DNA of 64,000 bases, taken from assembly GCF_015100395.1 (NCBI RefSeq), contig NZ_AP022847.1:808501-872500 (forward strand). The letters run 5' to 3'. This stretch comes from Nitrosophilus alvini (GTDB lineage Bacteria > Campylobacterota > Campylobacteria > Campylobacterales > Nitratiruptoraceae). The position numbers and the translations under genes were made by a program. How positions within the stretch are numbered: position 1 is the first letter of the stretch; the number at the start of each line of letters is the position of its first letter. Below the pieces are notes generated by a model that saw only the letters and a program-made list of their open reading frames with translations, was not told where the DNA came from and did no database searches. Below are positions 7,720 to 16,509 of this stretch, in pieces.

Positions 7720-8100
7720 GTGAAAATAAGAGTCTATTACGAAGATACAGATGTTGGCGGTGTTGTTTATTATGCTAATTATCTGAAATTCTGCGAGAGG
7801 GCGCGTTCTGAGATATTTTTTCAAAAGGGGCTTAAGCCTGTGGCAGGTGATTGTCATTTTGTTGTTAAAGAATTGCAGGCCAAGTATCTGAAGCCGGCAT
7901 TTTTTGCCGATATTTTGGAGGTAAAAACCTCTCTTAAAAAGCTCGGAAGTACTTTTGTAGAGCTTTGTCAGGAGATTTATAAAGATGAAGAGAAGATATT
8001 TGCGATGGATATCAAACTTGTTTTTTTGTGCGACAGCAGGCCTTCAAGAATACCGGTAGAATTTAAAAATCTGTTTCTACCGCTTCTTCAAGAAAAATAA
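7720..8100 (+). CDS. ybgC: YbgC-type acyl-CoA thioesterase (hotdog fold)
   Basis: A 126-residue 4-hydroxybenzoyl-CoA thioesterase-like protein. The N-terminus shows the active-site pattern Y-E-D-T-D-x-G-G-V-V-Y-Y-A-N-Y, with the catalytic Asp in D-T-D, and E-R-A-R-S-E follows on the long helix. YbgC proteins hydrolyse short acyl-CoAs or acyl-ACPs and are often linked to Tol-Pal or phospholipid metabolism; tol genes are not next to it here. It starts with GTG after an AAGG ribosome-binding site. Its last 38 bases overlap the end of the convergent gene at 8063. It is the first intact housekeeping gene after the island. Confidence 0.9.
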   Translation: MKIRVYYEDTDVGGVVYYANYLKFCERARSEIFFQKGLKPVAGDCHFVVKELQAKYLKPAFFADILEVKTSLKKLGSTFVELCQEIYKDEEKIFAMDIKLVFLCDSRPSRIPVEFKNLFLPLLQEK

Positions 8101-9289
8101 ACCTGCTTCTCAAAGGCTTTTCTATTGTGGTGTTGTAGATTATCTGATTTTCCGATACCGGCTCTGCGAAAAGCCGTCTCTCTTTGTTTGCCATACTGAA
8201 AAAGTAGTCTATCCCCAAAGTTGAAGAGTAGTTTATCCAGTTGTATGTGATATCGTTTGAAAGCAGTGAGTTTGTCTCTATGAGAAATTCCGGACTTTTC
8301 CCGATAGAGTTTGCTATGAGCATCTTTTTTCTGTCTTTGTATTGGGTAAGAGTGAAAATAAGAGGCGTATAGTTTATCTGTGTGGAAAGTACATAATAAG
8401 GCTCAATATCGTATAGAGTCATCTGCGAAAGAATAAGACTGCTTTTGACAATGGGAGTATTGAGTATTACGGTGCTGTTATTTAGATCTCTGTTTCTTTT
8501 AAATACTCTTTTTAGATTTGAAGCGTGGTTTTTTACCGGAAATTTCAGTATATAGCTTCCCTGTGTATTCTGTTCCACGATTTCTGTCAGGTTTAATGAA
8601 AGGTCGCTGTTTTCATCGTAAAAGAGGGCCAGTTTTTCATTTGAAAAGTTCAAAAGAGTATCTATCTGTTCTTTGTAGTCTATGCCTCCGAAATATATGT
8701 TATTTTTGTCTATGGAAATATCGCTTTTGTTGATAGTAGGTATAAATATATTCAGTTCGGTTTCTATGGATGAGAGATTTAATGCTCCTTTTTTTGTCAA
8801 AGGTGCAATGACGTAGCCATAACCTTCGCTTTGGATTTTTTGAATAGCATCGAAGATAGTTTCATACTCTTCATCTTCCATATCGAAATGTTTGAGACTG
8901 AATTTGCTGTTTTTTGAGATGAGATATGCTAAAACAGAGTTTGTAGTTGAAACCGCATATCTGCCTATAACTTTACTTGAGGAGAGTAGTGCGATTCTCA
9001 TTTCAGTTCCGAAAAATTTCGATTTTCGGATATTGAAAAGAGATGTGTAGACCTGATAAGCTTCGGCAAGTTTTTCATTGGCTCCTGCATAATTTTTGGC
9101 TTTTGCCAAAAAAGAGAATATCTGGCCGTTTTTTAGATACTCTTCAAGGCATATTTCGTTGCAGCTGTATACATCAAGATCGATTATTTCCGATTTTGGA
9201 AGAGAGATTGGCGATATCAAAAAACTCTTGGCAAAAAGATTTGAAAATATCAAAGTTGCCGATAAAAAAACAGTAATCACTCTTCGCAT
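8063..9289 (-). CDS. Exported periplasmic-binding-protein-like protein
   Basis: A 408-residue protein with an N-terminal signal peptide (basic M-R-R, hydrophobic core, cleavage near F-A-K at about residue 20). The rest is soluble with alternating alpha/beta text, including repeated two-lobe features (G-Y-V-I-A-P-L, an L-A-L-F-Y-D strand), reminiscent of type I periplasmic-binding or LppC/LpoA-like folds. It is conserved-looking but no specific substrate can be named. It follows the uracil-DNA glycosylase gene with a 13-base overlap, so the two are probably co-transcribed, and it converges on ybgC with a 38-base overlap of coding ends. Confidence 0.7.
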   Translation of the reverse strand: MRRVITVFLSATLIFSNLFAKSFLISPISLPKSEIIDLDVYSCNEICLEEYLKNGQIFSFLAKAKNYAGANEKLAEAYQVYTSLFNIRKSKFFGTEMRIALLSSSKVIGRYAVSTTNSVLAYLISKNSKFSLKHFDMEDEEYETIFDAIQKIQSEGYGYVIAPLTKKGALNLSSIETELNIFIPTINKSDISIDKNNIYFGGIDYKEQIDTLLNFSNEKLALFYDENSDLSLNLTEIVEQNTQGSYILKFPVKNHASNLKRVFKRNRDLNNSTVILNTPIVKSSLILSQMTLYDIEPYYVLSTQINYTPLIFTLTQYKDRKKMLIANSIGKSPEFLIETNSLLSNDITYNWINYSSTLGIDYFFSMANKERRLFAEPVSENQIIYNTTIEKPLRSRFIFLEEAVETDF

Positions 9290-9939
9290 AGCAGCCTCTT
9301 GATTTTTAAAAGATCTAAATATACTTCTTTCTTTTTTGAAGGGTTTCTAAGCAGGAAACTCGGGTGATATGTGGGAATCAGTACTATTTTTCCGAACTTC
9401 ACCGTTTCACCTCTGATTCTAGATATGGGTGTATTGTCACCTGTAAGGTATCTATAGCTTGTAGCACCCAGTGCGACAATTATCTTTGGTGATATTATCT
9501 CTATCTGCTTTAAAAGAAACGGCTTGCATGTTTGGGCCTCTTCCTCGGTAGGAACTCTGTTGTTGGGCGGCCTGCATTTTACAATGTTGGCTATATACAC
9601 ATCTTCTCTTTTTATTTCAAGAACGTTTTCTATCATTTTTGTCAAAAGCTGTCCGGCTCTGCCCACAAACGGTCTTCCGGTCTCATCTTCCGTCGCTCCG
9701 GGACCTTCTCCTACAAACATCAGGTCAGCGTTTGGATTTCCTTCACCGAAAACCACATTTTTTCTCGTTTTGGAGAGGCGGCATAGATGGCACGACATAA
9801 CAATTTTTCTAAGCTCTTCCAGATTGTTCGGAAGATTCAATCTATTTTTTTCTATTTTGATATTATCCAAAAAATCGTACCCTATCCATTTTAAATAGTA
9901 TAAATTTTTCAACAGCTGGAGTCTTTGCAGATTATTCAT
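9277..9939 (-). CDS. Uracil-DNA glycosylase, family 4 (Fe-S)
   Basis: Removes uracil from DNA to start base-excision repair. The family-4 motifs are clear: G-E-G-P-G-A-T-E-D with the following G-R-P-F-V-G-R-A-G, then N-I-V-K-C-R-P-P, and the C-terminal Y-H-P-S-F-L-L-R. Four cysteines (C-H-L-C near the N-terminus, C of C-R-P-P, C of T-C-K-P-F) are placed to bind the [4Fe-4S] cluster. I chose the ATG at 9939; a TTG at 9957 would add six residues. A leading segment of about 45 residues precedes the core. It is translationally coupled to the downstream exported protein. Confidence 0.92.
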   Translation of the reverse strand: MNNLQRLQLLKNLYYLKWIGYDFLDNIKIEKNRLNLPNNLEELRKIVMSCHLCRLSKTRKNVVFGEGNPNADLMFVGEGPGATEDETGRPFVGRAGQLLTKMIENVLEIKREDVYIANIVKCRPPNNRVPTEEEAQTCKPFLLKQIEIISPKIIVALGATSYRYLTGDNTPISRIRGETVKFGKIVLIPTYHPSFLLRNPSKKKEVYLDLLKIKRLLCEE

Positions 9940-9973
9940 AGAGTGATGATAGCCCAATTGGGGTTAAAATGAG

Positions 9974-10000
9974 ATAAAGCGGAAAGAGATTCCGCTTTAT
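9974..10000 (-). terminator. Intrinsic terminator of the superoxide reductase gene
   Basis: A perfect 11-bp stem (ATAAAGCGGAA / TTCCGCTTTAT) with a 5-base loop begins two bases beyond the stop codon at 10002 on the minus strand. It is followed by a moderately T-rich tract. Confidence 0.75.
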
Positions 10001-10001
10001 G

Positions 10002-10382
10002 TTATTCTACTGTAACTTTTACCGGGTCGCTTTCCCAAAGTCCGTGTTTTGTACAGTAGCTCATAGCAGTAAGAGTAAGATTTTTCTGAGGAATTATGTG
10101 AAAATCGACTTCTACATGGCTTTTTATATTTCCGAGTGTTCCTGGAGTGAATGTTGCCTGACCAAGCAGTCTCTCACCGTCCCATAGCTGAACGTATGCA
10201 ATATAGTGGTCAAAATCATCAGGGTGAGTGTACTCTTCGCCTACTTTTACCTTCACTGTGAATTTTTCACCTTTTTTTGCACTGCTTTCACAATGAACAA
10301 ATGGAGAATGTCTATCTATATAATCTTTTTTAGACTCTCTTTCAACTTCGCTAATATCTACATATCTGTTTATTTTTGGCAT
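10002..10382 (-). CDS. Superoxide reductase (class II neelaredoxin-like)
   Basis: Reduces superoxide to hydrogen peroxide at a mononuclear Fe(His)4Cys centre, without making oxygen as superoxide dismutase does. The ligands are all visible: His25 (R-H-S-P-F), His53 and His59 (T-H-P-D-D-F-D-H-Y), and Cys110 with His113 (S-Y-C-T-K-H-G). At 126 residues it is the one-domain form without the desulforedoxin Fe(Cys)4 domain. It is a single-gene unit, with its own upstream AT-rich region (a GGAGG-like site before ATG) and a strong terminator. This fits an anaerobic or microaerobic lifestyle. Confidence 0.93.
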   Translation of the reverse strand: MPKINRYVDISEVERESKKDYIDRHSPFVHCESSAKKGEKFTVKVKVGEEYTHPDDFDHYIAYVQLWDGERLLGQATFTPGTLGNIKSHVEVDFHIIPQKNLTLTAMSYCTKHGLWESDPVKVTVE

Positions 10383-10483
10383 TTTGGCCTCCTTTTTTTA
10401 TTATTGTAACACAATTGTAACAACTGGGAGTTTAAAAGAGGATAAATTTTATCTTATTTAAAAGGGTTTAAGAAGAGAAGCAG

Positions 10484-10506
10484 AAAAAGGGCAAAAAGCC
10501 CTTTTT
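10484..10506 (-). terminator. Intrinsic terminator of the sdhABE operon
   Basis: AAAAAGGGC and GCCCTTTTT form a 9-bp stem with an AAAAA loop just past the sdhE stop codon (minus strand). The transcript ends in a run of U. Confidence 0.8.
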
Positions 10507-10516
10507 GTCCTTTTTA

Positions 10517-11395
10517 TTATGATGTTGCTACTTCTGTTACGTGGTGCTGGAGTCCCAAATCGCTTGGAGAAATGCCCAAAGCCAGACCTATCATTTGTGG
10601 AAGATGTATCACTGGAAGATTTATATCACGTCCCACCGTTTTGCTGATAGATTTTTGTTTTACATCGAGATTTAGATGACAAAGAGGGCATGGTGTTACC
10701 ATAACGTCGGCATTATTGTCCATAGCGTCCAAAAGAGCATGCCCGCTTAGCAGATTTGCCGTTCTGGGAGCCTGAAGGTCAACGTGGAAACCGCAGCATT
10801 TGTTTTTGTGTTCATAATCTACACTATTCCCTTCAAGCGCTTCTATAAGTCTGTCAAGAGAAGTAGGTTTGTATGGATTTTCATTCAGATTGCTTCCATC
10901 GTGCAGCTCACTGGGTCTGATGTTATGACAGCCGTAAAAAGCGGCGATATTCAGACTGCTGAGCGGCTTTTCTACTTTGCTGCTGATGTTTTCAAGGCCA
11001 TAGTCATCGATGAGTGCATACAAAAAGTGTCTTACTTCAGAAGTCCCTTTATACTCGAGTCCCACTTCTGCAAGCTTTTCATTTACTTTGGCTTTGAGCT
11101 CGGGATTTTCGTCGAGTCTCTTTTTGGTCATAGCGGTATTGAGCTGACAGGTATTGCATATGGTAACCATCGGCAGGCCAAGCTTTTCGGCATAGCAAAT
11201 ATTTCTAGCATTCAAAACCAGTGAGAGAAAATCGTCAAAGTCCTGGAGATGGCTTGCTCCGCAGCAGCTTGCTTCATCAAGAAGTACCAGTTCAATACCC
11301 AGTTTTTTGGCAACCGCCAATGTAGATTTTAGAAGCTCCGGCGTACTTTCTCTGGCCGTACATCCTGTATAAAGTGCATATTTTAGATTTTCCAT
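10517..11395 (-). CDS. sdhE: Succinate dehydrogenase/fumarate reductase subunit E (CCG domains)
   Basis: This 292-residue protein has two cysteine-rich CCG domains of the heterodisulfide-reductase HdrB type: first C-x31-C-C-G with a later C-N-T-C, then C-H-N and C-C-G with C-P-L-C. It replaces the classical heme-bearing membrane anchors in type-E succinate:quinone (or methylmenaquinol:fumarate) oxidoreductases and is thought to attach the enzyme to the membrane and pass electrons to quinone. No transmembrane segment is visible, as usual for SdhE. It is the last gene of the operon sdhA-sdhB-sdhE, 10 bases after sdhB, and is followed by a terminator. Confidence 0.9.
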   Translation of the reverse strand: MENLKYALYTGCTARESTPELLKSTLAVAKKLGIELVLLDEASCCGASHLQDFDDFLSLVLNARNICYAEKLGLPMVTICNTCQLNTAMTKKRLDENPELKAKVNEKLAEVGLEYKGTSEVRHFLYALIDDYGLENISSKVEKPLSSLNIAAFYGCHNIRPSELHDGSNLNENPYKPTSLDRLIEALEGNSVDYEHKNKCCGFHVDLQAPRTANLLSGHALLDAMDNNADVMVTPCPLCHLNLDVKQKSISKTVGRDINLPVIHLPQMIGLALGISPSDLGLQHHVTEVATS

Positions 11396-11405
11396 ACTCT
11401 TCCTT

Positions 11406-12374
11406 TTAAAACTTGGCTGTTGAAGAAATTTTGACGAGTTTTTTGATTTCGTCCATATTTTTCGATTTAGGCATATTCCAAGGCATTACGATTTTGCCTT
11501 TTTTGAACATCTCTAAAGCTTCCGGTATGTGTTTGACCACTGCGCACCCTTCGCTGTATGCAACAAGCATTCCTTCGTCAAGGATACCGTGTTTTTCAAT
11601 AGATTTTTTAAACCCTACAGCATGTCGGCTTGCCACATTATTCTCAGCCACTCCCTCTTCGAAAAGCTGGTTGTGGAGTTTTGTGATTTTTGACTGCGGG
11701 TCTATATCTTTCGGACAAGCTTCGCTGCACTCGAAACATTTTACGCAGTCCCAAACTCCCGGTCCGATAGGGTCGACTGTTTTGAGTCTGTCTATTTTGG
11801 CGTTATCTCTGACGTCGGCATTAAATCTATAGGCTTTTACGAATGCTGCCGGTCCGAAATAGTCCTCGTTTACCTCTATGACCGGACATGCGTAGTAACA
11901 GCATCCGCACTGGATGCAGTAGTCTGCTTCTTCAAGTTTTTCTGCAGTTTCGGGAAGTATGATGTTTTCACATTCCGGATGTTCGTCTATGTCGGCGACA
12001 AGATAAGGTGTTACTGCGTTGTATTTTTCCCAGAAATCTTTTTTATCAACAACGAGGTCTTTTATCGCTCTTGACTTACTTGAAGGATCGATAGTCCAAT
12101 CTGTTCCAAATATATCTATCAGATCAAATACCCTCTCTTTACAGGCAAGTACAGTTTTGTTGTTTACTTTTACCGCACAGCTTCCGCATATTCCGTGTCT
12201 ACAGCTTCTTCTGTAGCTGAAACTTCCGTCTATATCCCATTTTATTCTGTTTAAAAGGTCGAGAACAACCTCCTCCTGGCTTACTTCGAGTTCGACTTTT
12301 TGATAATGAGGAAGGTAATCTGTTTCGGAATTAAATCTAAAAATATTTAGTGTTACTTTTTTTGTATTGCTCAT
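11406..12374 (-). CDS. sdhB: Succinate dehydrogenase/fumarate reductase iron-sulfur subunit
   Basis: A 322-residue electron-transfer subunit. The N-terminal ferredoxin domain binds a [2Fe-2S] cluster (S-C-R-H-G-I-C-G-S-C and a later C). The C-terminal domain carries C-I-Q-C-G-C-C-Y-Y-A-C-P and C-V-K-C-F-E-C-S-E-A-C-P. The latter has the full C-x2-C-x2-C-x3-C-P pattern, so the third centre is expected to be [4Fe-4S] instead of the usual [3Fe-4S], as described for type-E enzymes. It is longer than classical SdhB (about 235-260) because of a C-terminal extension. It sits between sdhA and sdhE, with 17 bases to sdhA. Confidence 0.93.
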   Translation of the reverse strand: MSNTKKVTLNIFRFNSETDYLPHYQKVELEVSQEEVVLDLLNRIKWDIDGSFSYRRSCRHGICGSCAVKVNNKTVLACKERVFDLIDIFGTDWTIDPSSKSRAIKDLVVDKKDFWEKYNAVTPYLVADIDEHPECENIILPETAEKLEEADYCIQCGCCYYACPVIEVNEDYFGPAAFVKAYRFNADVRDNAKIDRLKTVDPIGPGVWDCVKCFECSEACPKDIDPQSKITKLHNQLFEEGVAENNVASRHAVGFKKSIEKHGILDEGMLVAYSEGCAVVKHIPEALEMFKKGKIVMPWNMPKSKNMDEIKKLVKISSTAKF

Positions 12375-12391
12375 ATTTTTTCCTTTTGGGC

Positions 12392-14107
12392 CTAATATTT
12401 TCTCTCTTGAGGTTCAAATCTGCCCAGAGTTACATCCATATACTCAAGGCTGATATTTCCTTCTTCATCCATGTAAGCCATTGTATGTTTCAGGAAGTTT
12501 TCATCATCTCTGTTTTGATAATCTTCTCTGTAATGAGCTCCGCGGCTCTCTTTTCTTGCCAATGCTCCTTCAACAATAAATGCGGCATAGTCAAGCATAT
12601 GCCCAAGTTCTATCGCTTCTTGAAGGTCTGTGTTGAATACTTTCGATTTGTCTTCTATTCGGATGTTTTTAAATCTCTCTCTTAGCTCTTTGATTTTTTC
12701 TTTCTGTTTTTTAAGCGACTCTTCCGTTCTGAAAACACCGGCATTTGCAGTCATGCTCTCTTGAAGTTCCGTTCTTAGTTTGGAAGTTTTTTCGGTTCCG
12801 TTGTTTGTCATGATAAACTCGAGCTCTTTTATCATATTTTGAGCATCTTCGGCAGTCGCCTCTTCGCAGGAGATTCCATTTTCCATATCTTTTATTATAG
12901 TTTCTCCCACATGTCTTCCAAAGAAGAGAGCTTCAAGCAAAGAGTTTGCCCCGAGTCTGTTTGCACCGTGTACACTAACGCAGGCGCACTCACCGGCAGC
13001 ATATAACCCTTCTGCAAACTCATTTGTATTTTTTCTCACATGTCCCTCGATATCTACAGGTATCCCGCCCATGGAATAGTGTGCAGTAGCAGCAATATAA
13101 ATAGGCTCTTTTATCATATCCTGTCCGAGGAATGTAAGAGCAAGGTCTCTTAGCTCCGGAAGTCTTTCCATTATGATCTCTTCGCCAAGATGGGTCAGAT
13201 CTATGGCGACGGCATCTTTGTTGGGTCCTACACCTCTTCCTTCAAGTATCTCTTTTGTTATCGCGCGGCTGACTACGTCTCTTGGAGCAAGTTCCATCTT
13301 TTCAGGCGCATATTTTTCCATAAATCTTTCACCAAGAGCGTTATAGAGTCTTCCGCCTTCTCCTCTCGCAGCTTCGGATATCAAAATCCCACTTCCGGCA
13401 AGGCCGGTCGGATGGAACTGAACAAATTCCATATCTTCAAGAGGCAATCCGTGTCTTGCAAATATGGAAAGACCGTCTCCCGTGTTTGCATGGGCGTTTG
13501 AGTTTACTTTGAAGGCTCTTGCATATCCGCCTGTAGCAAACATAACGGCTTTTGCGTTGAAAACTGCAGGAGATGTATCTCTTAGGTTGTAAGCGCATAC
13601 TCCTGATACTTTTCCGTTTTTATAAATAATATCGGCTACATACCATTCATCCCAAAACTCTACACCTGCTCTGTGTGCCTGCTCATATATAGTCTGAAGC
13701 AGGGTAAGTCCTGTCCTGTCTTTTGCATAGCAGGCTCTTGGTTTGCTCTGTCCCCCAAAAGGCCTTTGTGCAATTTTCCCGTCGCTTTTTCTGCTGAATG
13801 CCGCACCCATATGCTCAATCCATCTTATAGTTTCAGGTGCTTTGGAACACATCAATTCTACGGCATCCTGATCTGCAAGATAGTCACTGCCCTTTACGGT
13901 ATCGAACATATGGAGTTCAATGTCGTCATCTTCACTGAGCGCTGCATTTACACCGCCTTGCGCAGCTCCGGAGTGACTTCTTAGTGGATGCAGTTTTGTA
14001 AGAACCGCCACTTTTTTGCCGGCTTTTTGTATCTCTCTTGCCGCAGCACATCCGGCAAGCCCGGCCCCGACTATTATCACATCATATTTATAAACAGGAA
14101 TTTCCAT
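12392..14107 (-). CDS. sdhA: Succinate dehydrogenase/fumarate reductase flavoprotein subunit
   Basis: A 571-residue catalytic subunit interconverting succinate and fumarate. The FAD Rossmann motif V-G-A-G-L-A-G lies at 13-19, and the covalent FAD site is His45 in R-S-H-S-G-A-A-Q-G-G. Catalytic-region motifs H-P-T-G and R-G-E-G-G-R follow, with the C-terminal H-Y-R-E-D near 535. Unlike the periplasmic Mfr enzyme of Campylobacter and Wolinella, there is no twin-arginine signal: the protein starts four residues before the FAD strand, so the enzyme should face the cytoplasm. It may run as a fumarate reductase in a reductive TCA cycle or as a dehydrogenase; the sequence does not decide. Confidence 0.93.
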   Translation of the reverse strand: MEIPVYKYDVIIVGAGLAGCAAAREIQKAGKKVAVLTKLHPLRSHSGAAQGGVNAALSEDDDIELHMFDTVKGSDYLADQDAVELMCSKAPETIRWIEHMGAAFSRKSDGKIAQRPFGGQSKPRACYAKDRTGLTLLQTIYEQAHRAGVEFWDEWYVADIIYKNGKVSGVCAYNLRDTSPAVFNAKAVMFATGGYARAFKVNSNAHANTGDGLSIFARHGLPLEDMEFVQFHPTGLAGSGILISEAARGEGGRLYNALGERFMEKYAPEKMELAPRDVVSRAITKEILEGRGVGPNKDAVAIDLTHLGEEIIMERLPELRDLALTFLGQDMIKEPIYIAATAHYSMGGIPVDIEGHVRKNTNEFAEGLYAAGECACVSVHGANRLGANSLLEALFFGRHVGETIIKDMENGISCEEATAEDAQNMIKELEFIMTNNGTEKTSKLRTELQESMTANAGVFRTEESLKKQKEKIKELRERFKNIRIEDKSKVFNTDLQEAIELGHMLDYAAFIVEGALARKESRGAHYREDYQNRDDENFLKHTMAYMDEEGNISLEYMDVTLGRFEPQERKY

Positions 14108-14239
14108 CCAAGCTTTCCTTATGGTGAAATTTTTTTTGATTATATCATTTTATAATATTAAAAAGTTTAAAAATAGTTTTGCATTATGTTTTAAGAAGCT
14201 CTCTGTTACAATAATTACCAAAATTATGAAAGGATAGGG

Positions 14240-15058
14240 TTGGACAAAGAGAGTTATTTTATAAATCTTTTTAATAATAAGTTTATTGGTGACGATGCAT
14301 GTGTTATAGATAATTATGTATATTCACAGGATGCCTTTTTTGAAGATGTCCATTTCAAAAGAGAGTGGATGAGGCTTGATGATATCGGAGAAAAAGCGAT
14401 GCTTGTCAACATCTCAGATGCCTTAGCCATGAATGCAAAACCCCTGTATGCACTTCTAACGGTATCTATGCCAAAAAATATCACACCTTATGAGATGGAG
14501 ATTCTCTCTGATGGCCTGAAAAGAGCGGCAGAAAGATACGGGGTGAAAATAGTAGGCGGAGATACCGTAAGCGGACCAAAACTTGATATCTCCATCACTA
14601 TAATTTCCGAATCAAAAAATCCGATATTTAGAAAAGGGATAAAAGAGGGTAATCTGATAGCGTATACCGGAAAACTTGGAACTGTAAAAAAAGATCTTGG
14701 CAGATTACAAAGAGGTTTTAAAATACCTAGAAGTTCAAAGTTTATAAAACCAGTTTTAAGAGACAGTTTTATGAAAAAAGCTGCAAAATATATGAATGCC
14801 GCGATGGATATATCAGACGGTCTGTTTCATGATCTCGAAAAGCTTTCCCGTGCGAACAGGATGGGATTTGAGTTTTTTGAAAAAATACCAAAAGCTATCG
14901 GTTGTAGCGGCGAAGAGTTTGAACTGCTCTTTGCTTTCGACAAAAAATATCTACCTGTAATAATGGGAATTTCCAAAAAAACCAGAACACCTTTAACTGT
15001 TTTTGCAAAAGCGGCAAGGAAAAGTTATAAAAACAGATGCAGACCGCATCATTTTTAA
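14240..15058 (+). CDS. thiL: Thiamine-monophosphate kinase
   Basis: Phosphorylates thiamine monophosphate to the active cofactor. The ThiL/AIR-synthetase fold motifs are present: G-D-D-A near 17-20, D-A-F-F-E-D-V-H-F, I-S-D-A-L-A-M with N-A-K-P, V-G-G-D-T-V-S-G, and M-D-I-S-D-G-L near the C-terminal third. At 272 residues it is shorter than the enterobacterial enzyme (about 325), lacking part of the C-terminal subdomain, as is common in this phylum. Start is TTG at 14240 after an AAAGGATAGGG site. It diverges from sdhA and is followed at 70 bases by truD. Confidence 0.88.
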   Translation: MDKESYFINLFNNKFIGDDACVIDNYVYSQDAFFEDVHFKREWMRLDDIGEKAMLVNISDALAMNAKPLYALLTVSMPKNITPYEMEILSDGLKRAAERYGVKIVGGDTVSGPKLDISITIISESKNPIFRKGIKEGNLIAYTGKLGTVKKDLGRLQRGFKIPRSSKFIKPVLRDSFMKKAAKYMNAAMDISDGLFHDLEKLSRANRMGFEFFEKIPKAIGCSGEEFELLFAFDKKYLPVIMGISKKTRTPLTVFAKAARKSYKNRCRPHHF

Positions 15059-15128
15059 GATAAATAAACAGTGATCAGTTTTTCGTAAGCGAATGGTCCT
15101 ACATCAATATATAGTAAAAAGGAACCAA

Positions 15129-16202
15129 ATGGATAGAATCTTTTTTTTGAATCACTCACCGATAGATTTTTATTTCAAACAGTCTCCTGAGACTTTTGTG
15201 GTCGAAGAGGTTCCTTTGTATCCTTTCAGCGGGGAAGGGGAGCATCTGATTTTGAAAGTCAGAAAAAGAAACCTTACCACCTGGCAGATGCTCCAAATTT
15301 TCAGCGAGCAGTTGGGAGTCAAAGTCAGAGATATAGGATATGCGGGACTTAAAGACAAAAATGCACTTACATATCAGCATATCTCCATAAACAAAAAATA
15401 TGAAGGGAAACTCAGTTCTTTTTCGCATCCGGATATCAAAATCACACAAACCGATAGACACAAAAACAAGATACGTACAGGTCATCTGAAAGGAAACAGG
15501 TTTTATATAAAACTAAAAAAGGTCTCTAGCATTAATGCCAAAAAGATAGACAATGTTATAAAAATAATAGAAAAAGAGGGTATGCCCAACTTCTTCGGAT
15601 ATCAGCGTTTTGGAATAGAGGGAGATAACTATATACTGGGAAAAGAGATAGTGGAGGGAAAAAGAAGAGAGAGAAACAGAAAAAAAGAGAGACTCTTTGT
15701 AAATGCCTACCAGAGTCATCTTTTCAATCTCTGGCTATCAAAAAGGGTAGAGATATCCAAGTTTGTAGAGAGTTTCGGAAAAAAGGAGCTGATGACGCTT
15801 CTGGATCTGCCTGAAGGGATAATAGAGGAGCTGAAAGAACAGAGACAGTTTTTCAAGCTTCTGCCGGGAGATTTGGCTCAGCACTATCCCCACGGAAGGC
15901 TTTTTGAGATAGAGAGCGTAATAGAGGAGAGCGAGAGATTTTTTCAAAGAGTTATCAGTCCGACCGGACTGCTACCCGGAGCGAAAACGAAAAGAGCCAA
16001 CGGACTTGCAAGAGATATCGAAAAAGATTTTGATGATGAAAATATAACCGCATACGGAGATAGAAGATTTGCATGGATTTTTCCGGAAAATATAGAGGGT
16101 TGCTACAAAGAAGAGAACGCATGGTATGAACTTCGTTTTTTTCTCCCAAAAGGGAGCTACGCCACAGTTTTGCTCGAAGAGATAGCGCATAGAAGGTTGT
16201 AA
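15129..16202 (+). CDS. truD: tRNA pseudouridine(13) synthase TruD
   Basis: Isomerises U13 in tRNA-Glu. The TruD signature G-Y-A-G-L-K-D-K-N-A-L-T-Y-Q covers residues 70-83, with catalytic Asp76. N-F-F-G-Y-Q-R-F-G and, after the family's inserted region, F-V-N-A-Y-Q-S-H-L-F also match. I chose ATG at 15129, which has an AAAGGAA site and gives the usual N-terminus; an upstream start at 15093 would add 12 unlikely residues. Length is 357 residues. It lies downstream of thiL on the same strand. Confidence 0.93.
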   Translation: MDRIFFLNHSPIDFYFKQSPETFVVEEVPLYPFSGEGEHLILKVRKRNLTTWQMLQIFSEQLGVKVRDIGYAGLKDKNALTYQHISINKKYEGKLSSFSHPDIKITQTDRHKNKIRTGHLKGNRFYIKLKKVSSINAKKIDNVIKIIEKEGMPNFFGYQRFGIEGDNYILGKEIVEGKRRERNRKKERLFVNAYQSHLFNLWLSKRVEISKFVESFGKKELMTLLDLPEGIIEELKEQRQFFKLLPGDLAQHYPHGRLFEIESVIEESERFFQRVISPTGLLPGAKTKRANGLARDIEKDFDDENITAYGDRRFAWIFPENIEGCYKEENAWYELRFFLPKGSYATVLLEEIAHRRL

Positions 16203-16264
16203 CAAGAAAAACCGGTAAAAATTATGTTAATGTATTATTGCAGAAAATATGAAAAGGATAGAAG

Positions 16265-16492
16265 ATGAGAGCAGAATATATAGAAGAGTGCAGGTATTCG
16301 GATGATATAAACCGGGATACCAAAGAGGTTTTTGAAAAGTGGATGAAAAGGTTTGGCTGGGATATTCCGGAACTGGATGAAGATGTAGCGGCCAGTCTGA
16401 TACTCACAGAGATGCGAAAAGCACTTGAGGAGATGGAAGCCAAGTATTGCGGCAAAGAGTGTGATACAGAACCGCCTGAGTGCGAAGTATGA
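16265..16492 (+). CDS. Small acidic hypothetical protein
   Basis: A 75-residue, largely helical, acidic protein with three cysteines at the C-terminal end (Y-C-G-K-E-C-D, then E-C-E-V). It has a good ribosome-binding site (AAAAGGATAGAAG). No family is recognised. The gene ends in a hairpin shared with convergent yggS. The C-terminal Cys cluster could bind metal, but that is a guess. Confidence 0.6.
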   Translation: MRAEYIEECRYSDDINRDTKEVFEKWMKRFGWDIPELDEDVAASLILTEMRKALEEMEAKYCGKECDTEPPECEV

Positions 16493-16509
16493 CGCTTTTA
16501 CGTCATACT
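16486..16509. terminator. Shared hairpin between convergent genes
   Basis: AGTATGACG and CGTCATACT form a perfect 9-bp stem with a 6-base loop spanning the ends of both convergent genes. It can serve as a bidirectional terminator. Confidence 0.65.

Noticed and set aside
10517-14107. Periplasmic methylmenaquinol:fumarate reductase (Mfr)
   Set aside because: The flavoprotein subunit lacks a twin-arginine signal peptide; no upstream in-frame extension is evident.
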